A stretch of DNA of 64,000 bases from Rhodocyclaceae bacterium (GCA_018262775.1 JADFDU010000022.1:124001-188000), one strand, 5' to 3'; counted from the first letter of the stretch, positions 17,712 through 28,191 are shown. Notes: a model not told the origin generated them from the sequence alone. A program made the numbers and translations.

Positions 17712-18545
17712 TTAGCCCTTGTTCCAGGTACGCCAGGCGATCCACAGCTTGCGGATCGGCGTCAGCGCCGTGCGCCGGTCGAGTACGCGGCAGCCGTCGC
17801 GGTGAATCTCGCGCAGGAGGGTGCGGTAGATCGCTGCCATGACCAGCCCCGGGCGCTGTGCGCGCCGGTCCTGCGCGGGCAACTGGGCGAAGGCCTGTTC
17901 GTAAAGCTGTTCCGCCCGCTCTATCTGGAATTCCATGAGGTTGCGGAAGGCGTTCGAGTAGCGCGCATGGAAAATGTCCCCGGTGGCAACGCCGAAGCGC
18001 TCGAGTTCGTCCGCCGGCAGATAGATGCGGCCAAGGCGGGCGTCCTCGCCCACGTCGCGGATGATGTTGGTCAGCTGGAAGGCCAGGCCCAGGTCATGCG
18101 CGTATTTCAGGGTGCGGCGGTCCTCATAGCCGAAGACCTCGGCGGCCAGCAGGCCGACGACGCTGGCGGCGCGATAGCAGTAAAGCTGAAGCGCCTTGAA
18201 GTCAGGGTAGCGCGTCTGCGACAGGTCCATCTCCATGCCGTCGATGATCTCCAGGAAGAGTTCCTGCGGCAGATTGTAAATGCGCAGGGCCTCGGCGAGC
18301 GACAGCATGACGGGGTGCGTCGGTTTGCCCTGGAAGGCGCCGACGACTTCGGTGCGCCACCAGGCGAGCTTGGTGCGTGCCAGTTGCGGCTCCGTGCATG
18401 CGTCGACGACATCATCCACTTCGCGGCAGAAGGCGTAGAGGGCGGTGATGGCGCGGCGGCGTTGCGGCGGCAGGAAGAGGAAGCTGTAATAAAAGCTGGA
18501 GCCGCTCTGCGCAGCCTTGCGTTGGCAGTATTCGTCGGGCGTCAT
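17712..18545 (-). CDS. hpnD: Presqualene diphosphate synthase
   Basis: A 277-residue trans-prenyltransferase that condenses two farnesyl diphosphates to presqualene diphosphate. Both Asp-rich magnesium sites are present: FCREVDDVVD in the first half and NIIRDVGEDARLGRIYLP in the second, along with YCYRAASVVGLLAAEVFGY. The start is ATG 18545 (MTPDEYCQRKAAQSGSSFYY); the open frame upstream runs through a GC-rich hairpin region and is not expected to be coding. It lies between hpnC and hpnE. Confidence 0.95.
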   Translation of the reverse strand: MTPDEYCQRKAAQSGSSFYYSFLFLPPQRRRAITALYAFCREVDDVVDACTEPQLARTKLAWWRTEVVGAFQGKPTHPVMLSLAEALRIYNLPQELFLEIIDGMEMDLSQTRYPDFKALQLYCYRAASVVGLLAAEVFGYEDRRTLKYAHDLGLAFQLTNIIRDVGEDARLGRIYLPADELERFGVATGDIFHARYSNAFRNLMEFQIERAEQLYEQAFAQLPAQDRRAQRPGLVMAAIYRTLLREIHRDGCRVLDRRTALTPIRKLWIAWRTWNKG

Positions 18546-18657
18546 TGACCACTTTCCCCCCATCCCCCTTCCCGCGGAAGGGGGTGACAGCGGTTCGCCG
18601 CCCTGCGGCTCCATGCGGTTGGCTGCGCCTCCCTTGGGGCGGCCCGGCGGGCGGCGC
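18546..18657. repeat. GC-rich hairpin spacer between hpnC and hpnD
   Basis: This 112-base spacer interrupts an otherwise tight gene run. It holds a perfect 9-bp inverted repeat (18564-18572 with 18576-18584, C-run arm, loop CGC) and then a GC-rich block rich in GGCGG and its complement (about 18592-18656). The structure resembles an intergenic palindromic (REP-like) element. No T-run follows the hairpin, so termination is not indicated. Whether it recurs in the genome cannot be seen here. Confidence 0.5.
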
Positions 18658-19467
18658 TCATCCGAAGGTGGCATGCAGCAGGATTCCCGGCCAGTCGCCC
18701 TTGCCGATGACCGGCCGCCGGCTGAAGACGTCGCCACGCACGTGCTGCAGCTTGTCCAGCATGCGGAAGCCACTGGCGACGATGAGGCGCAGTTCGAAGC
18801 CGATGCGTCCGTGCAGTTCATGCACCAGGGAACTGCCGGATGCCATCAGGCTGCGGCTGCGGTCGATCTGGAAATCCATCATGGCGGCCCAGGCAGCGTC
18901 CCAGCGACCTGCGGCGATCTGGCTTTCGGCGATGCCGAAGCGCGCCAGTTCGTCCTGCGGCAGGTAGACGCGGCCTTTCTGCCAGTCGACCGCCACGTCC
19001 TGCCAGTGGTTGATGAGCTGCAGGCTGCTGCAGATGGCGTCGGACCAGGCGAGGTTCTGTGCGGTCTCGGCGCGGTAGAGACACAGCAGCAGCCGGCCGA
19101 TCGGGTCGGCGGAACGGCGGCAGTAGTCCATCAGCTGATTGAAATCACTGTAGCGTTTCTTCACTACGTCCTGGCTGAAGGCATCGAGCAGGTCACGCAA
19201 TAGTGACAGTGGCAGCCGGTGTTCCGCGATAACCGGCCGCAGGCGCCGGAAAAGTGGATCCTGCGTCGGACGATCCGCTTCGATGGCATCCAGTTCGCTG
19301 CGATAGCGGTCGAGGCCGCGCAGGCGCTCGGCATCGGCCAGCGTGCCTTCATCCGCGATGTCGTCGGCGCTGCGGGCGAAGCCGTAGATTGCCCCGACCG
19401 GCTCACGCAGGCGGGCAGGCAGCAGCCAGGAGGCGACGGGAAAATTCTCGTAGTGTTCGATGGACAT
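18658..19467 (-). CDS. hpnC: Hydroxysqualene synthase
   Basis: A 269-residue squalene/phytoene-synthase-fold enzyme that turns presqualene diphosphate into hydroxysqualene. The first Asp-rich site is FARSADDIADEG; the second is the shorter INHWQDVAVDWQKGRVYLP. The start MSIEHYENFPVASWLLP is typical for HpnC. It is the first gene of hpnC-hpnD-hpnE, divergent from tRNA-Leu with 82 bases between them, so a promoter probably lies in that gap. Confidence 0.94.
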   Translation of the reverse strand: MSIEHYENFPVASWLLPARLREPVGAIYGFARSADDIADEGTLADAERLRGLDRYRSELDAIEADRPTQDPLFRRLRPVIAEHRLPLSLLRDLLDAFSQDVVKKRYSDFNQLMDYCRRSADPIGRLLLCLYRAETAQNLAWSDAICSSLQLINHWQDVAVDWQKGRVYLPQDELARFGIAESQIAAGRWDAAWAAMMDFQIDRSRSLMASGSSLVHELHGRIGFELRLIVASGFRMLDKLQHVRGDVFSRRPVIGKGDWPGILLHATFG

Positions 19468-19549
19468 GGCAAAAGTCCCGATTTCGCGGGTACTTGCGTC
19501 GCTTGCCGGGGTCGCCAGTATAGGGGTGAATAGGATAGAATGACAGCGC

Positions 19550-19634
19550 GCGAAGGTGGCGGAATTGGCAGACGCACTGGATTTAGGTTCCAGCGCCGCG
19601 AGGCGTGCGGGTTCAAGTCCCGCCCTTCGCACCA
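19550..19634 (+). tRNA. tRNA-Leu (UAG anticodon)
   Basis: 85 bases with acceptor GCGAAGG/CCTTCGC, the D-loop GAATTGGCAGAC, a long variable arm (class II) and encoded CCA. The anticodon loop TTTAGGT gives UAG, reading CUN leucine codons. It sits 38 bases before tig. Confidence 0.97.
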
Positions 19635-19672
19635 GAACCCGCACGATCAACTGATTCAACCTAGGATTTTTC

Positions 19673-21007
19673 ATGCAGACCAACCCTCAACCCGCAAGTC
19701 CCGCGAACGCAAGTCCCATGAATGTAAGTCCACTGGAGCGCCGCATCGACATGACGGTGCAGATGGCTGAAATCGACAAGGACGTTGAACTACGCCTGAA
19801 GAAAATGTCACGCACCGTGAAGATGTCCGGTTTCCGCACTGGCAAGGTGCCCTTCAAGATGGTGGAGCAGCAGTATGGCGCACAGGCGCGATCCGAAGCC
19901 ATCGGCGAGGCAGTCGAGAAGGCCTTTGGCACGGCCGTGCGCGAGCAGAACCTGCGTGTGGCCGGTTATCCGCGCATCGAGCCGAAAGGCGGCGAGGACG
20001 CCTCCAAACTGGTGTTCTCCGCAATCTTTGAGGTCTACCCTGAAGTGAAGCTGAACGGCATTAGCGACAAGACCATCGAGCGTCCGCAGATCGAGGCGGG
20101 CGAGGCAGAAGTGGACAAGACGCTGGAGGTGTTGCGCAAGCAGCGCACCACGTACGCGCCGGCGGAGCGGGCCGCAGCCAAGGGCGACCGCGTCGTCATC
20201 GATTTCACCGGCAAATTGAATGGCGAGGTGTTCCAGGGCGGCCAGGCGACGGACTATCCCGTCGTGCTGGGCGAGGGACGCATGCTGCCGGATTTCGAGA
20301 ATGGCATTGCCGGCCTGAAGGCGGGCGCGAGCAAGACCTTCGACCTGACGTTCCCGACCGATTACCAGGTGAGCGAACTGGCCGGCAAGCAGGTCAGTTT
20401 CGACGTGACCCTCAAGGGCGTCGAGGCGCCGCAATTGCCGGCCATCGACGTAGACTTCGCCAAGTCCCTGGGCATCGCGGATGGCGACGTGGCGAAAATG
20501 CGCGCCGAAATTCATTCCAACCTCGAGAACGAACTGCGCAAGCGCACCAAGGCCCGCGTCAAGGAGCAGGCCATGCAGGCGTTGCTCGATGCCAATCCGC
20601 TGGACGTGCCCAAGGCCTTGGTCGAGCAGGAATCCGCGGCGATGGCGGACGCCGCCCGCCAGGATCTGGCGAGCCGCGGCGTTGACGTCAAGAACATGCC
20701 TGTCGAGCCATCCTGGTTTACCACCCAGGCGGAACGGCGCGTCAAACTGGGTTTGATCATTGCCGAGGTGGTGAAGGCGCATGCCCTGCATGCCAAACCG
20801 GAGCAGATGCGCGCGCTGATCGACGAGCAGGCGCAGTCCTACGAGCAGCCTGAGGAAGTGGTGCGCTGGTACTACTCGCAGCCGCAACGCATGGCGCAAA
20901 TTGAGGCGCTGGCGATCGAGGAGAACGTGGTGGATTGGGTGGTGGCGAATGCCAAGACCACCGACAAGGCAGCCTCTTTTGACGAATTGATGGGAAATGC
21001 GGCATGA
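19673..21007 (+). CDS. tig: Trigger factor
   Basis: A 444-residue ribosome-associated chaperone and prolyl isomerase. The N-terminal ribosome-binding domain holds [19 protein letters not shown] (close to the GFRxGKxP signature); the FKBP-type domain lies at about 160-250 ([29 protein letters not shown]); the helical C-terminal chaperone arms follow. The first 20 residues (Pro/Ala/Ser/Asn-rich) are longer than usual, so an internal start is possible. The stop overlaps the clpP start, linking folding and degradation as in many proteobacteria. Confidence 0.96.
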   Translation: MQTNPQPASPANASPMNVSPLERRIDMTVQMAEIDKDVELRLKKMSRTVKMSGFRTGKVPFKMVEQQYGAQARSEAIGEAVEKAFGTAVREQNLRVAGYPRIEPKGGEDASKLVFSAIFEVYPEVKLNGISDKTIERPQIEAGEAEVDKTLEVLRKQRTTYAPAERAAAKGDRVVIDFTGKLNGEVFQGGQATDYPVVLGEGRMLPDFENGIAGLKAGASKTFDLTFPTDYQVSELAGKQVSFDVTLKGVEAPQLPAIDVDFAKSLGIADGDVAKMRAEIHSNLENELRKRTKARVKEQAMQALLDANPLDVPKALVEQESAAMADAARQDLASRGVDVKNMPVEPSWFTTQAERRVKLGLIIAEVVKAHALHAKPEQMRALIDEQAQSYEQPEEVVRWYYSQPQRMAQIEALAIEENVVDWVVANAKTTDKAASFDELMGNAA

Positions 21008-21675
21008 TGCCGATCAATCCAAGCATGAGCTACGCCAATCGCAACGGACAGCAGGATCAGTGGGACCCGCAGGCGCTGGGCCTGATCCCCATGGTGATCG
21101 AACAGAGCGGGCGCGGCGAACGCGCCTACGATATCTATTCGCGCCTGCTAAAGGAGCGGGTGGTCTTTCTCGTCGGTCCGGTAAATGACGTCACGGCCAA
21201 CGTGATCGTCGCCCAGCTGCTGTTCCTCGAGTCGGAAAATCCCGACAAGGACATCAACTTCTACATTAATTCTCCGGGCGGGTCGGTTTCGGCGGGCCTG
21301 GCCATCTACGACACCATGCAGTTCATCAAGCCGGATGTATCGACACTATGCATCGGCCAGGCGGCGAGCATGGGCGCCTTCCTGCTGACGGCCGGCGCCA
21401 AGGGCAAGCGCTTCTGCCTGCCCAATTCGCGCGTCATGATCCACCAGCCGATGGGTGGTTTCCAGGGACAGGCTTCGGATATCGAGATCCACGCCAGGGA
21501 AATCCTCTACTTGCGCGCCCGCCTGAACGAGATCATGGCGAAGCATACCGGCCAGCCGATCGAACGCATCGAGCGCGATACGGATCGCGACAACTTCCTC
21601 TCGGGAGCGGAGTCTGTCGACTATGGGCTGGTGGACAAGGTGCTGACGACCCGCGCGGAAACAGCGGCACAATGA
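21004..21675 (+). CDS. clpP: ATP-dependent Clp protease proteolytic subunit
   Basis: A serine peptidase of up to 223 residues that forms the double seven-membered barrel fed by ClpX or ClpA. The catalytic triad is visible: Ser in GQAASMGAF, His in VMIHQPMGG, Asp in the DRDNF region. The start may be ATG 21004 or 21007 (both overlap the tig stop) or ATG 21028; a short propeptide is expected. ClpX follows after 28 bases that contain GACCGG twice and a GGAG site. Confidence 0.97.
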   Translation: MMPINPSMSYANRNGQQDQWDPQALGLIPMVIEQSGRGERAYDIYSRLLKERVVFLVGPVNDVTANVIVAQLLFLESENPDKDINFYINSPGGSVSAGLAIYDTMQFIKPDVSTLCIGQAASMGAFLLTAGAKGKRFCLPNSRVMIHQPMGGFQGQASDIEIHAREILYLRARLNEIMAKHTGQPIERIERDTDRDNFLSGAESVDYGLVDKVLTTRAETAAQ

Positions 21676-21703
21676 ATGACCGGATGAACGACCGGAGACA
21701 GAG

Positions 21704-22969
21704 ATGACGGAAAAGAAGACCCCTGGCGAGAAGCTCCTTTACTGCTCCTTCTGCGGCAAGAGCCAGCATGAGGTGAGGAAGCTCATCGCCGGTCCATCCG
21801 TCTTCATTTGCGACGAGTGCATCGAGCTGTGCAACGACATCATCCGCGACGAGATCGCTGCCGACCATGGCGGCAAGGGCGCCAAGGGTGACCTGCCGAC
21901 GCCCAAGGAAATCTGCGCCATCCTCGACCAGTACGTCATCGGTCAGGATCCGGCCAAGCGCATCCTTTCCGTTGCGGTCTACAACCACTACAAGCGCCTC
22001 AGGCATCTTTCGAAAAGCGACGAGATCGAACTGGCCAAGAGCAACATCCTGCTCATCGGTCCGACCGGTTCCGGCAAAACGCTGCTGGCACAGACGCTGG
22101 CGCGCCTGCTCAACGTGCCTTTCGTCATGGCCGACGCCACGACGCTGACCGAGGCCGGCTATGTAGGCGAGGATGTCGAAAACATCATCCAGAAACTGCT
22201 GCAGAAATGCGACTACGAGGTTGAGAAGGCGCAGCAGGGCATTGTTTATATCGACGAGATCGACAAAATCTCGCGCAAGAGCGACAACCCGTCCATCACC
22301 CGCGACGTGTCGGGCGAGGGCGTGCAGCAGGCTCTGCTGAAGCTGATCGAGGGCACCATCGCCTCGGTGCCGCCGCAGGGCGGTCGCAAACACCCGAATC
22401 AGGACTTTCTTCAGGTCGACACCACCAATATCCTCTTTGTCTGCGGCGGCGCCTTCGATGGCCTGGACAAGGTCATTCGCAGCCGCACGGAGCAGGCTGG
22501 CATCGGCTTCGGCGCAGAAGTAAAAAGTCGCGACAGCAAGGATGCCGCTGAAGCCCTGTGCAAGATCGAGCCGGAGGATCTCATCAAGTTCGGCCTGATT
22601 CCGGAATTCGTCGGCCGCCTGCCGGTGGTGGCCACGTTGCACGAACTGGATGAGGCGGCGCTGATGGAGATCCTTGTCGAGCCAAAAAATGCCCTGATCA
22701 AGCAGTATCAGAAGCTCTTCACCATGGAAGGTGCGGAGCTTGAAGTCCGTCCCCAGGCCCTGCAGGCCATTGCCCGCAGGGCGCTCAAACGCAAGACCGG
22801 CGCCCGCGGTCTGCGCTCCATTCTCGAGTCCGTTCTGCTCGACACCATGTATGAACTTCCCAACATGGAGAATGTCACTAAAGTGGTGGTCGACGAGGGA
22901 ATGATCGAGGGTACCTCGAAGCCAATTCTGATCTATGCCGACCAGCCCAAGGTGGCCGGCTCCAACTGA
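21704..22969 (+). CDS. clpX: Clp protease ATP-binding subunit ClpX
   Basis: A 421-residue AAA+ unfoldase. The N-terminal zinc-binding domain has the four cysteines of YCSFCGKSQ and [10 protein letters not shown]. The AAA+ core has Walker A GPTGSGKT, Walker [11 protein letters not shown], the pore loop (GYVGEDV) and sensor R-finger regions. The tripod IGF-type loop that docks on ClpP falls near residues 260-275 (AGIGFGAEV). The length is normal. It is cotranscribed with clpP. Confidence 0.98.
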   Translation: MTEKKTPGEKLLYCSFCGKSQHEVRKLIAGPSVFICDECIELCNDIIRDEIAADHGGKGAKGDLPTPKEICAILDQYVIGQDPAKRILSVAVYNHYKRLRHLSKSDEIELAKSNILLIGPTGSGKTLLAQTLARLLNVPFVMADATTLTEAGYVGEDVENIIQKLLQKCDYEVEKAQQGIVYIDEIDKISRKSDNPSITRDVSGEGVQQALLKLIEGTIASVPPQGGRKHPNQDFLQVDTTNILFVCGGAFDGLDKVIRSRTEQAGIGFGAEVKSRDSKDAAEALCKIEPEDLIKFGLIPEFVGRLPVVATLHELDEAALMEILVEPKNALIKQYQKLFTMEGAELEVRPQALQAIARRALKRKTGARGLRSILESVLLDTMYELPNMENVTKVVVDEGMIEGTSKPILIYADQPKVAGSN

Positions 22970-23015
22970 TTGTTTCTTTTGGCCCAATCAGTTAGCTCCG
23001 GGCCTCCCTGAACTT

Positions 23016-23044
23016 CTTGAATTTCTAGCCGTTAACCCCCACAT
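23016..23044 (+). promoter_or_regulatory. Heat-shock (sigma-32-type) promoter for lon
   Basis: CTTGAA at 23016-23021 and CCCCACAT at 23037-23044, spaced 15 bases apart, match the sigma-32 consensus (CTTGAA, then CCCCATnT) at all but one or two positions. The pair lies 35 bases upstream of the lon start in the clpX-lon gap. Confidence 0.75.
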
Positions 23045-23079
23045 GGGTATGACGGCCGTCTCTACAAAGGATAACTATT

Positions 23080-25488
23080 ATGTCAAGCGCGCTTGACCTC
23101 CCCGCAGAACGAATCGAACTCCCGCTGCTTCCCCTGCGCGACGTAGTGGTTTTTCCGCACATGGTGATCCCGCTGTTTGTCGGACGCCCGAAATCGATCA
23201 AGGCGCTGGAAACCGCCATGGAGGCGGGCAAGCATATTCTGCTCGTTGCGCAGAAGTCTGCCGCCAAGGATGAGCCCGGCACTGATGACATGTACGAAAT
23301 CGGCTGCATTGCCAACATCCTGCAGATGCTCAAGCTGCCTGACGGCACGGTAAAGGTGCTGGTCGAGGGTGGCCAGCGGGCTCGTATCGAGAGCATCACG
23401 GATCAGCGTGCCATGTTTACCGCTGCCGTCATGCCGTTGCCGGCAGACGAGCGGACGACGCATGAGGTCGAGGCGATGCGCCGGGCCATCATTGCGCAGT
23501 TCGATCAATACGTGAAGCTGAACAAGAAGATTCCGCCGGAGATACTGACTTCCCTGGCCGGCATCGAGGAAGCCGGGCGCCTGGCCGACACCATCGCCGC
23601 GCACCTGCCGCTCAAGCTCGAGCAGAAGCAGGAAATTCTTGAAGTGTTCGATGTCGGTGCGCGGATGGAAAAACTGCTCTCCCAACTGGAGGCGGAACTC
23701 GACATCCTGCAGGTAGAAAAGCGCATCCGCGGCCGCGTCAAGCGGCAGATGGAGAAGAGCCAGCGCGAGTACTACCTGAACGAACAGGTCAAGGCCATCC
23801 AGAAGGAACTCGGCGAAGGTGAAGAGGGCGCCGACCTCGACGAGATCGAGAAGAAGGTCAAGGGTGCCGGCATGAGCAAGGAAGCGCAGAACAAGGCGCT
23901 GTCTGAATTGAAGAAGCTGCGCCTGATGTCGCCCATGTCGGCAGAGGCGACCGTGGTGCGCAACTTCATTGAAACGCTGACCAACCTGCCCTGGAAAAAG
24001 AAGAGCCGCATCAGCAAGGACCTCGCCGCTGCCGAAAAGGTGCTGGAGAAGGATCACTACGGCCTGGACAAGGTCAAGGAGCGCATCATCGAATACCTTG
24101 CGGTGCAGCAGCGCGTGGACAAGTTGAAGGCGCCGATTCTCTGTCTCGTCGGTCCACCCGGCGTGGGCAAGACTTCGCTCGGCCAGTCGATCGCCCGTGC
24201 AACCAATCGCAAGTTCGTGCGCATGTCCGTAGGCGGTGTGCGAGACGAGGCGGAGATACGCGGCCACCGGCGTACGTACATTGGCTCCATGCCCGGCAAG
24301 ATCCTGCAGAACATGACTAAGGTGGCGGTGAAGAACCCACTCTTTCTGCTCGACGAGGTTGACAAGATGGGTCAGGACTTCCGCGGCGATCCGAGCTCGG
24401 CGCTGCTTGAGGTGCTCGATCCGGAGCAGAACTCCACCTTCGTCGATCACTACGTCGAAGTCGAGTACGACCTCTCCGACGTGATGTTCGTCGCCACGGC
24501 CAACACCCTGAATATTCCGGCGCCGTTGCTGGACCGCATGGAGGTGATCCGCCTCTCGGGTTATACCGAGGACGAAAAGGTCAACATCGCCCAGCGCTAT
24601 CTGCTGCCCAAGCAGCTGAAGAACAATGGTGTGAAGAAAGAAGAATTGTCGGTCACCGAGGATGCGTTGCGCGACATCGTGCGCTATTACAGCCGCGAGG
24701 CGGGCGTACGCAGCATGGAGCGCGAGATTTCGAAGATCTGCCGCAAGGTGGTGAAGTCCCTCGTGCTGCGGAAGCGCCACAGCAAGGTAGTGGTGAACGC
24801 GCGCAACCTCGACAAGTTCCTTGGTGTGCGCAAGTACTCGTACGGCATGGCGGAGAAGGACAATCAGGTCGGCCAGGTTACCGGCCTTGCGTGGACGGAA
24901 GTGGGTGGTGAACTACTAACCATCGAAGCGGTGCAGTTGCCCGGCAAGGGCAAGACCGTCACAACCGGCAAACTGGGCGAGGTGATGCAGGAATCGATAC
25001 AGGCGGCGCTCTCGGTGGTGCGCAAGCGCTCCAGGACGCTTGGCATCCCCGAGGATTTCTATCAGAAGAGCGACATCCACATCCACCTGCCGGAGGGTGC
25101 GACGCCGAAGGACGGACCCAGTGCCGGCATTGCTATTTCCACCGCGCTGGTGTCGATACTGACGGGCATCCCCGTGCGCGCCGATGTGGCCATGACCGGT
25201 GAAATTACGCTGCGCGGTGAGGTATTGCCGATTGGCGGACTGAAAGAAAAGTTGCTTGCCGCAGTGCGGGGTGGCATCCATACTGCGCTGATCCCGGAAG
25301 AAAACGTCAAGGACCTGGTGGATATTCCGGAGAACATCAAGAATACGCTGGAGATCATTCCGGTAAAATGGATTGATCAGGTGCTCGAGCTCGCACTCGA
25401 GCGAAAGCCCGAGCCGTTGTCAGAGCCGGCTGAAGTGGCTGCCGTGGCGACTGAAGAGGCGGCTGCAGCGAAAACGATCACCCATTGA
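23080..25488 (+). CDS. lon: ATP-dependent Lon protease
   Basis: An 802-residue LonA protease that degrades misfolded and regulatory proteins. Order: N-terminal substrate domain (about 10-205, [20 protein letters not shown]), coiled segment, AAA+ module with GPPGVGKTS and [10 protein letters not shown], and the C-terminal peptidase with the Ser-Lys dyad in GPSAGIAI and [10 protein letters not shown]. The start has an AAAGGA site upstream. A heat-shock-type promoter precedes it. The last 30 residues are Ala/Glu-rich, as often seen. Confidence 0.98.
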   Translation: MSSALDLPAERIELPLLPLRDVVVFPHMVIPLFVGRPKSIKALETAMEAGKHILLVAQKSAAKDEPGTDDMYEIGCIANILQMLKLPDGTVKVLVEGGQRARIESITDQRAMFTAAVMPLPADERTTHEVEAMRRAIIAQFDQYVKLNKKIPPEILTSLAGIEEAGRLADTIAAHLPLKLEQKQEILEVFDVGARMEKLLSQLEAELDILQVEKRIRGRVKRQMEKSQREYYLNEQVKAIQKELGEGEEGADLDEIEKKVKGAGMSKEAQNKALSELKKLRLMSPMSAEATVVRNFIETLTNLPWKKKSRISKDLAAAEKVLEKDHYGLDKVKERIIEYLAVQQRVDKLKAPILCLVGPPGVGKTSLGQSIARATNRKFVRMSVGGVRDEAEIRGHRRTYIGSMPGKILQNMTKVAVKNPLFLLDEVDKMGQDFRGDPSSALLEVLDPEQNSTFVDHYVEVEYDLSDVMFVATANTLNIPAPLLDRMEVIRLSGYTEDEKVNIAQRYLLPKQLKNNGVKKEELSVTEDALRDIVRYYSREAGVRSMEREISKICRKVVKSLVLRKRHSKVVVNARNLDKFLGVRKYSYGMAEKDNQVGQVTGLAWTEVGGELLTIEAVQLPGKGKTVTTGKLGEVMQESIQAALSVVRKRSRTLGIPEDFYQKSDIHIHLPEGATPKDGPSAGIAISTALVSILTGIPVRADVAMTGEITLRGEVLPIGGLKEKLLAAVRGGIHTALIPEENVKDLVDIPENIKNTLEIIPVKWIDQVLELALERKPEPLSEPAEVAAVATEEAAAAKTITH

Positions 25489-25503
25489 AGTACCTGAGTT
25501 GCA

Positions 25504-25539
25504 CAGAGGCCTTGTCGCGTACAAGCGGCAAGGCCTCTG
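25504..25539 (+). terminator. Terminator-like hairpin after lon
   Basis: A perfect 11-bp stem (25504-25514 with 25529-25539) is extended inside by CGC/GCG. It lies 15 bases after the lon stop, and the downstream T content is modest, so it may be a weak terminator or an mRNA 3-prime stabiliser. Confidence 0.65.
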
Positions 25540-25584
25540 CGTTATTCTCCTGCGCAAATCTTCATCGAACTTTCTGAAAGTTTC

Positions 25585-25614
25585 TTGACACGAGGTTTTT
25601 CGTCTTGCTATAAA
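25585..25614 (+). promoter_or_regulatory. Strong sigma-70 promoter for hupB
   Basis: A perfect -35 TTGACA (25585-25590) and TATAAA (25609-25614) are spaced 18 bases apart, with TGC just before the -10 (extended -10). It lies about 56 bases before the hupB start. Confidence 0.85.
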
Positions 25615-25670
25615 GAACCTTCGTCCTTCGTTGCCTATCTTTCATCAATCCAAAATCAGAGGAGGTTTTT

Positions 25671-25943
25671 GTGAACAAGTCAGAACTTATCGATCAGATC
25701 GCCAAGTCCGCCGATATCTCCAAGGCCGCTGCCGGCCGGGCGCTGGATGCAACCGTGGGTGCGATCAGGACCTCCTTGAAAAAAGGCGGCATGGTGACGC
25801 TGGTTGGGTTTGGTACGTTTTATATTGGCAAGCGCACAGCACGTAGCGGCCGCAACCCGCGCACTGGCGCGACGATCAAGATCAAGGCGGCGCGCGTACC
25901 GAAGTTTCGCGCTGGAAAAGCGCTGAAAGATGCGGTAAACTAG
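25671..25943 (+). CDS. hupB: DNA-binding protein HU
   Basis: A 90-residue nucleoid protein. It begins at GTG 25671 after a near-perfect AGGAGGT site. The bacterial DNA-binding signature [21 protein letters not shown] is the beta-arm that inserts into the minor groove; Pro in the arm gives DNA bending. HU compacts DNA and assists replication and repair. Its place directly after lon is typical. It has its own strong promoter. Confidence 0.97.
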   Translation: MNKSELIDQIAKSADISKAAAGRALDATVGAIRTSLKKGGMVTLVGFGTFYIGKRTARSGRNPRTGATIKIKAARVPKFRAGKALKDAVN

Positions 25944-26008
25944 CGCGCTTTTGCTGGGCCGCCCACCGGGTACTAAATATAGGTACTGAGGCAGACAGTA
26001 AAGCAAGC

Positions 26009-26084
26009 GGGTGCTTAGCTCAGATGGTAGAGCGTCGCCTTTACACGGCGAATGTCGGCGGTTCGATCCCGTCAGCACCCACCA
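26009..26084 (+). tRNA. tRNA-Val (UAC anticodon)
   Basis: 76 bases with acceptor GGGTGCT/AGCACCC, the normal GCTCAGATGGTAGAGC D-arm, anticodon loop TTTACAC (UAC) and GGTTCGATCC T-arm, ending in encoded CCA. Confidence 0.97.
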
Positions 26085-26130
26085 GCCAGGATCCTTTGGA
26101 GATACTGGCGACAAGCCGAGTTTAAAATCG

Positions 26131-26207
26131 GGAGTGGTAGTTCAGTTGGTTAGAATACCGGCCTGTCACGCCGGGGGTCGCGGGTTCGAGTCCCGTCCAC
26201 TCCGCCA
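26131..26207 (+). tRNA. tRNA-Asp (GUC anticodon)
   Basis: 77 bases with acceptor GGAGTGG/CCACTCC, anticodon loop CTGTCAC (GUC) and encoded CCA. Its G34 is one of the positions converted to queuosine, for which queD is encoded later in the window. Confidence 0.97.
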
Positions 26208-26212
26208 ACATT

Positions 26213-26242
26213 AAAAAAGGCGAACGTGAGTTCGCCTTTTTT
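26213..26242 (+). terminator. Rho-independent terminator after tRNA-Asp
   Basis: Arms of 13 bases (26213-26225 with 26230-26242), GC-rich at the loop and A/T at the base, give a hairpin followed by a T6 run. It closes the hupB/tRNA transcript. Confidence 0.9.
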
Positions 26243-26277
26243 ACTATCTTTCTTGTCTTTGGGAGCGATGACCGAGC

Positions 26278-28191
26278 ATGTTTGACGCGGTTCGCAACAG
26301 CAAACGTATAGTCCAGGGTTTCCTCCTCCTGATCACATTGCCTTTTGCGTTCTGGGGTGTGGATTCCTATTTTCGCAGTGGCGGTGGGAGCGGTGAATTG
26401 GCCAGCGTCGGCGGCAGTTCGATTACCCGCCAGGATTTTTCCCAGTCACTGCGCGATCAGCAGGAGCGTTTGCGTGCGCAACTCGGTCGAGACTTCAACC
26501 CTGCCATGCTGGAAACGCCGGAAGCGCGCCAGGCCATGCTTAACTCGCTGGTGACCCAGCGTCTGCTGCTGTTGCAAGCTGCGAAATCGGGTCTTACGGC
26601 CAGTGACGCGCAGTTGATTGAAGTAATCGGCTCGATTCCATCATTGCAGGAGGACGGTAAATTTTCCCGGCGCCGCTACGAACAGGCCCTGCGTACCCAA
26701 GGGCTGACGCAGGCCGGTTTCGAGGCCAAACTGCGCCAGGACCTGACGCTGCAGCAACTGGTGCAGGCAGTGTCCGATACCGCATTGGTTTCAAAAGTAG
26801 CCGCAGAACGGGTCATTGCCATTCAGTTGGAGGAACGGCTAGTGAGTGAGGTGGCGATCCGTCCTGAGCAGTATGCCGCCCAGGTGAAGATAGTGGATGC
26901 GAACGTCAAGGATTACTACGAAAAGAACCAGAAGCAATTCGAGATTCCGCAGCAGATCCGTGCCGAATATGTCGTGCTGAGCCGCGAAGCCATGGCAGAG
27001 CAGATTGCCGTGAGCCCAGACGAGATCAAGAGCGCCTACGAAAAGAACGCCAAGAACTACGAAACGCAGGAAGAGCGTCGTGCCAGCCACATCCTCATCC
27101 AGTCGCCGACAGATGCACCCGAGGCCGAGCAGAAGGTGGCCCGCGCCAAAATCGATGCGGTCCTTCTGCAGGTGAAAAAAAACCCTGCGGATTTCGCCAA
27201 GCTGGCCAAGGAGTACTCTCAGGATCCCGGGTCGGCGCAAAAGGGCGGCGATCTTGGTTTCTTCCCGCGCGGCGCCATGGTCAAGCCATTCGAGGATGCC
27301 GTGTTCGCCCTGAAGGCCAATCAGGTAAGCGATGTAGTGCGCAGCGAGTTCGGCTATCACATCATCCGCCTGACGGACATCAAGCCTGGCAAGGTGCGCA
27401 GCCTGGACGAGGCACGCGAGGCAATTGCCGCCGAACTCAAATCGCAAACAGCCGCGAGGAAATTTGCGGAGACGGCAGAGGCCTTCTCCAATACCGTTTA
27501 CGAACAAGCCGACAGCCTGAAGCCGGCGGCGGAGAAATTTAAACTGCCGATCCACCAGACCGGCTTCTTCGATCAGGCCAATCGCGCCGCGGCCGGCCCC
27601 CTGGCAGGCAATGACAAGCTGTTCTCGGCGCTGTTCTCGGATGACGCGCTGAAGCACAAGCGCAATACCGACGCCATTGAAGTGGCGCCGAACACCCTGG
27701 TTGCAGCGCGCGTCCTGGAACTGCATCCGGCACAATTGCGTGGGTTCGAATCCGTCAAGGGTGAGATTGCAAAAAAACTGCAAGCCGAGAAAGCGGCGCG
27801 CCTGGCACAGAAGGAAGGTGAGGAAAAGCTGGCACGGTTGAACAAGGGTGAAGCGGTTACGCTGGCCTGGGGGCCGCCACAGACCGTTGTGCGCCAACCG
27901 ATGCGCGGCCTGGCGCCGGAAGCCCAGCGCGCCCTATTCAAGGCACCTGCCGACAAGTTGCCTGCCTATGTCGGGATGCAGTTGCCAAACAGTGTCTATA
28001 TGCTCTATCGCATCTCACAAGTTAGCGCCGGTGTCGCCAAAGGAGACACCGACCCACGAGCGAAGGCGCAGCGCGCGCAACTTCTCCAACTCTCCGGCGC
28101 CGAGGACTTCAATGACTATCTGGCTGCATTGCGGCAGCGCTATGGGGTGAAGATCGACAGGGCTGCCCTGGCAAAGGGTGTCAACGAATAA
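26278..28191 (+). CDS. ppiD: Periplasmic folding chaperone PpiD (SurA-N and parvulin domains)
   Basis: A 637-residue protein anchored by one N-terminal helix (about 15-33, GFLLLITLPFAFWGV) with the rest in the periplasm. A SurA-like chaperone region (about 40-210) precedes one parvulin domain (about 262-362; RRASHILIQSP, FGYHIIRL), and a second chaperone-like part follows. PpiD sits at the Sec translocon and helps newly exported proteins fold. Its position after hupB and the tRNAs is conserved in related bacteria. Confidence 0.94.
   Translation: MFDAVRNSKRIVQGFLLLITLPFAFWGVDSYFRSGGGSGELASVGGSSITRQDFSQSLRDQQERLRAQLGRDFNPAMLETPEARQAMLNSLVTQRLLLLQAAKSGLTASDAQLIEVIGSIPSLQEDGKFSRRRYEQALRTQGLTQAGFEAKLRQDLTLQQLVQAVSDTALVSKVAAERVIAIQLEERLVSEVAIRPEQYAAQVKIVDANVKDYYEKNQKQFEIPQQIRAEYVVLSREAMAEQIAVSPDEIKSAYEKNAKNYETQEERRASHILIQSPTDAPEAEQKVARAKIDAVLLQVKKNPADFAKLAKEYSQDPGSAQKGGDLGFFPRGAMVKPFEDAVFALKANQVSDVVRSEFGYHIIRLTDIKPGKVRSLDEAREAIAAELKSQTAARKFAETAEAFSNTVYEQADSLKPAAEKFKLPIHQTGFFDQANRAAAGPLAGNDKLFSALFSDDALKHKRNTDAIEVAPNTLVAARVLELHPAQLRGFESVKGEIAKKLQAEKAARLAQKEGEEKLARLNKGEAVTLAWGPPQTVVRQPMRGLAPEAQRALFKAPADKLPAYVGMQLPNSVYMLYRISQVSAGVAKGDTDPRAKAQRAQLLQLSGAEDFNDYLAALRQRYGVKIDRAALAKGVNE

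Noticed and set aside
21533-22987. Long antisense frame over clpX
   Set aside because: Shadow of a highly biased GC-rich gene; composition rich in Arg/His/Gln with no domain.
23083-24780. Long antisense frame over lon
   Set aside because: Same reason: a GC-skew shadow lying wholly within lon.
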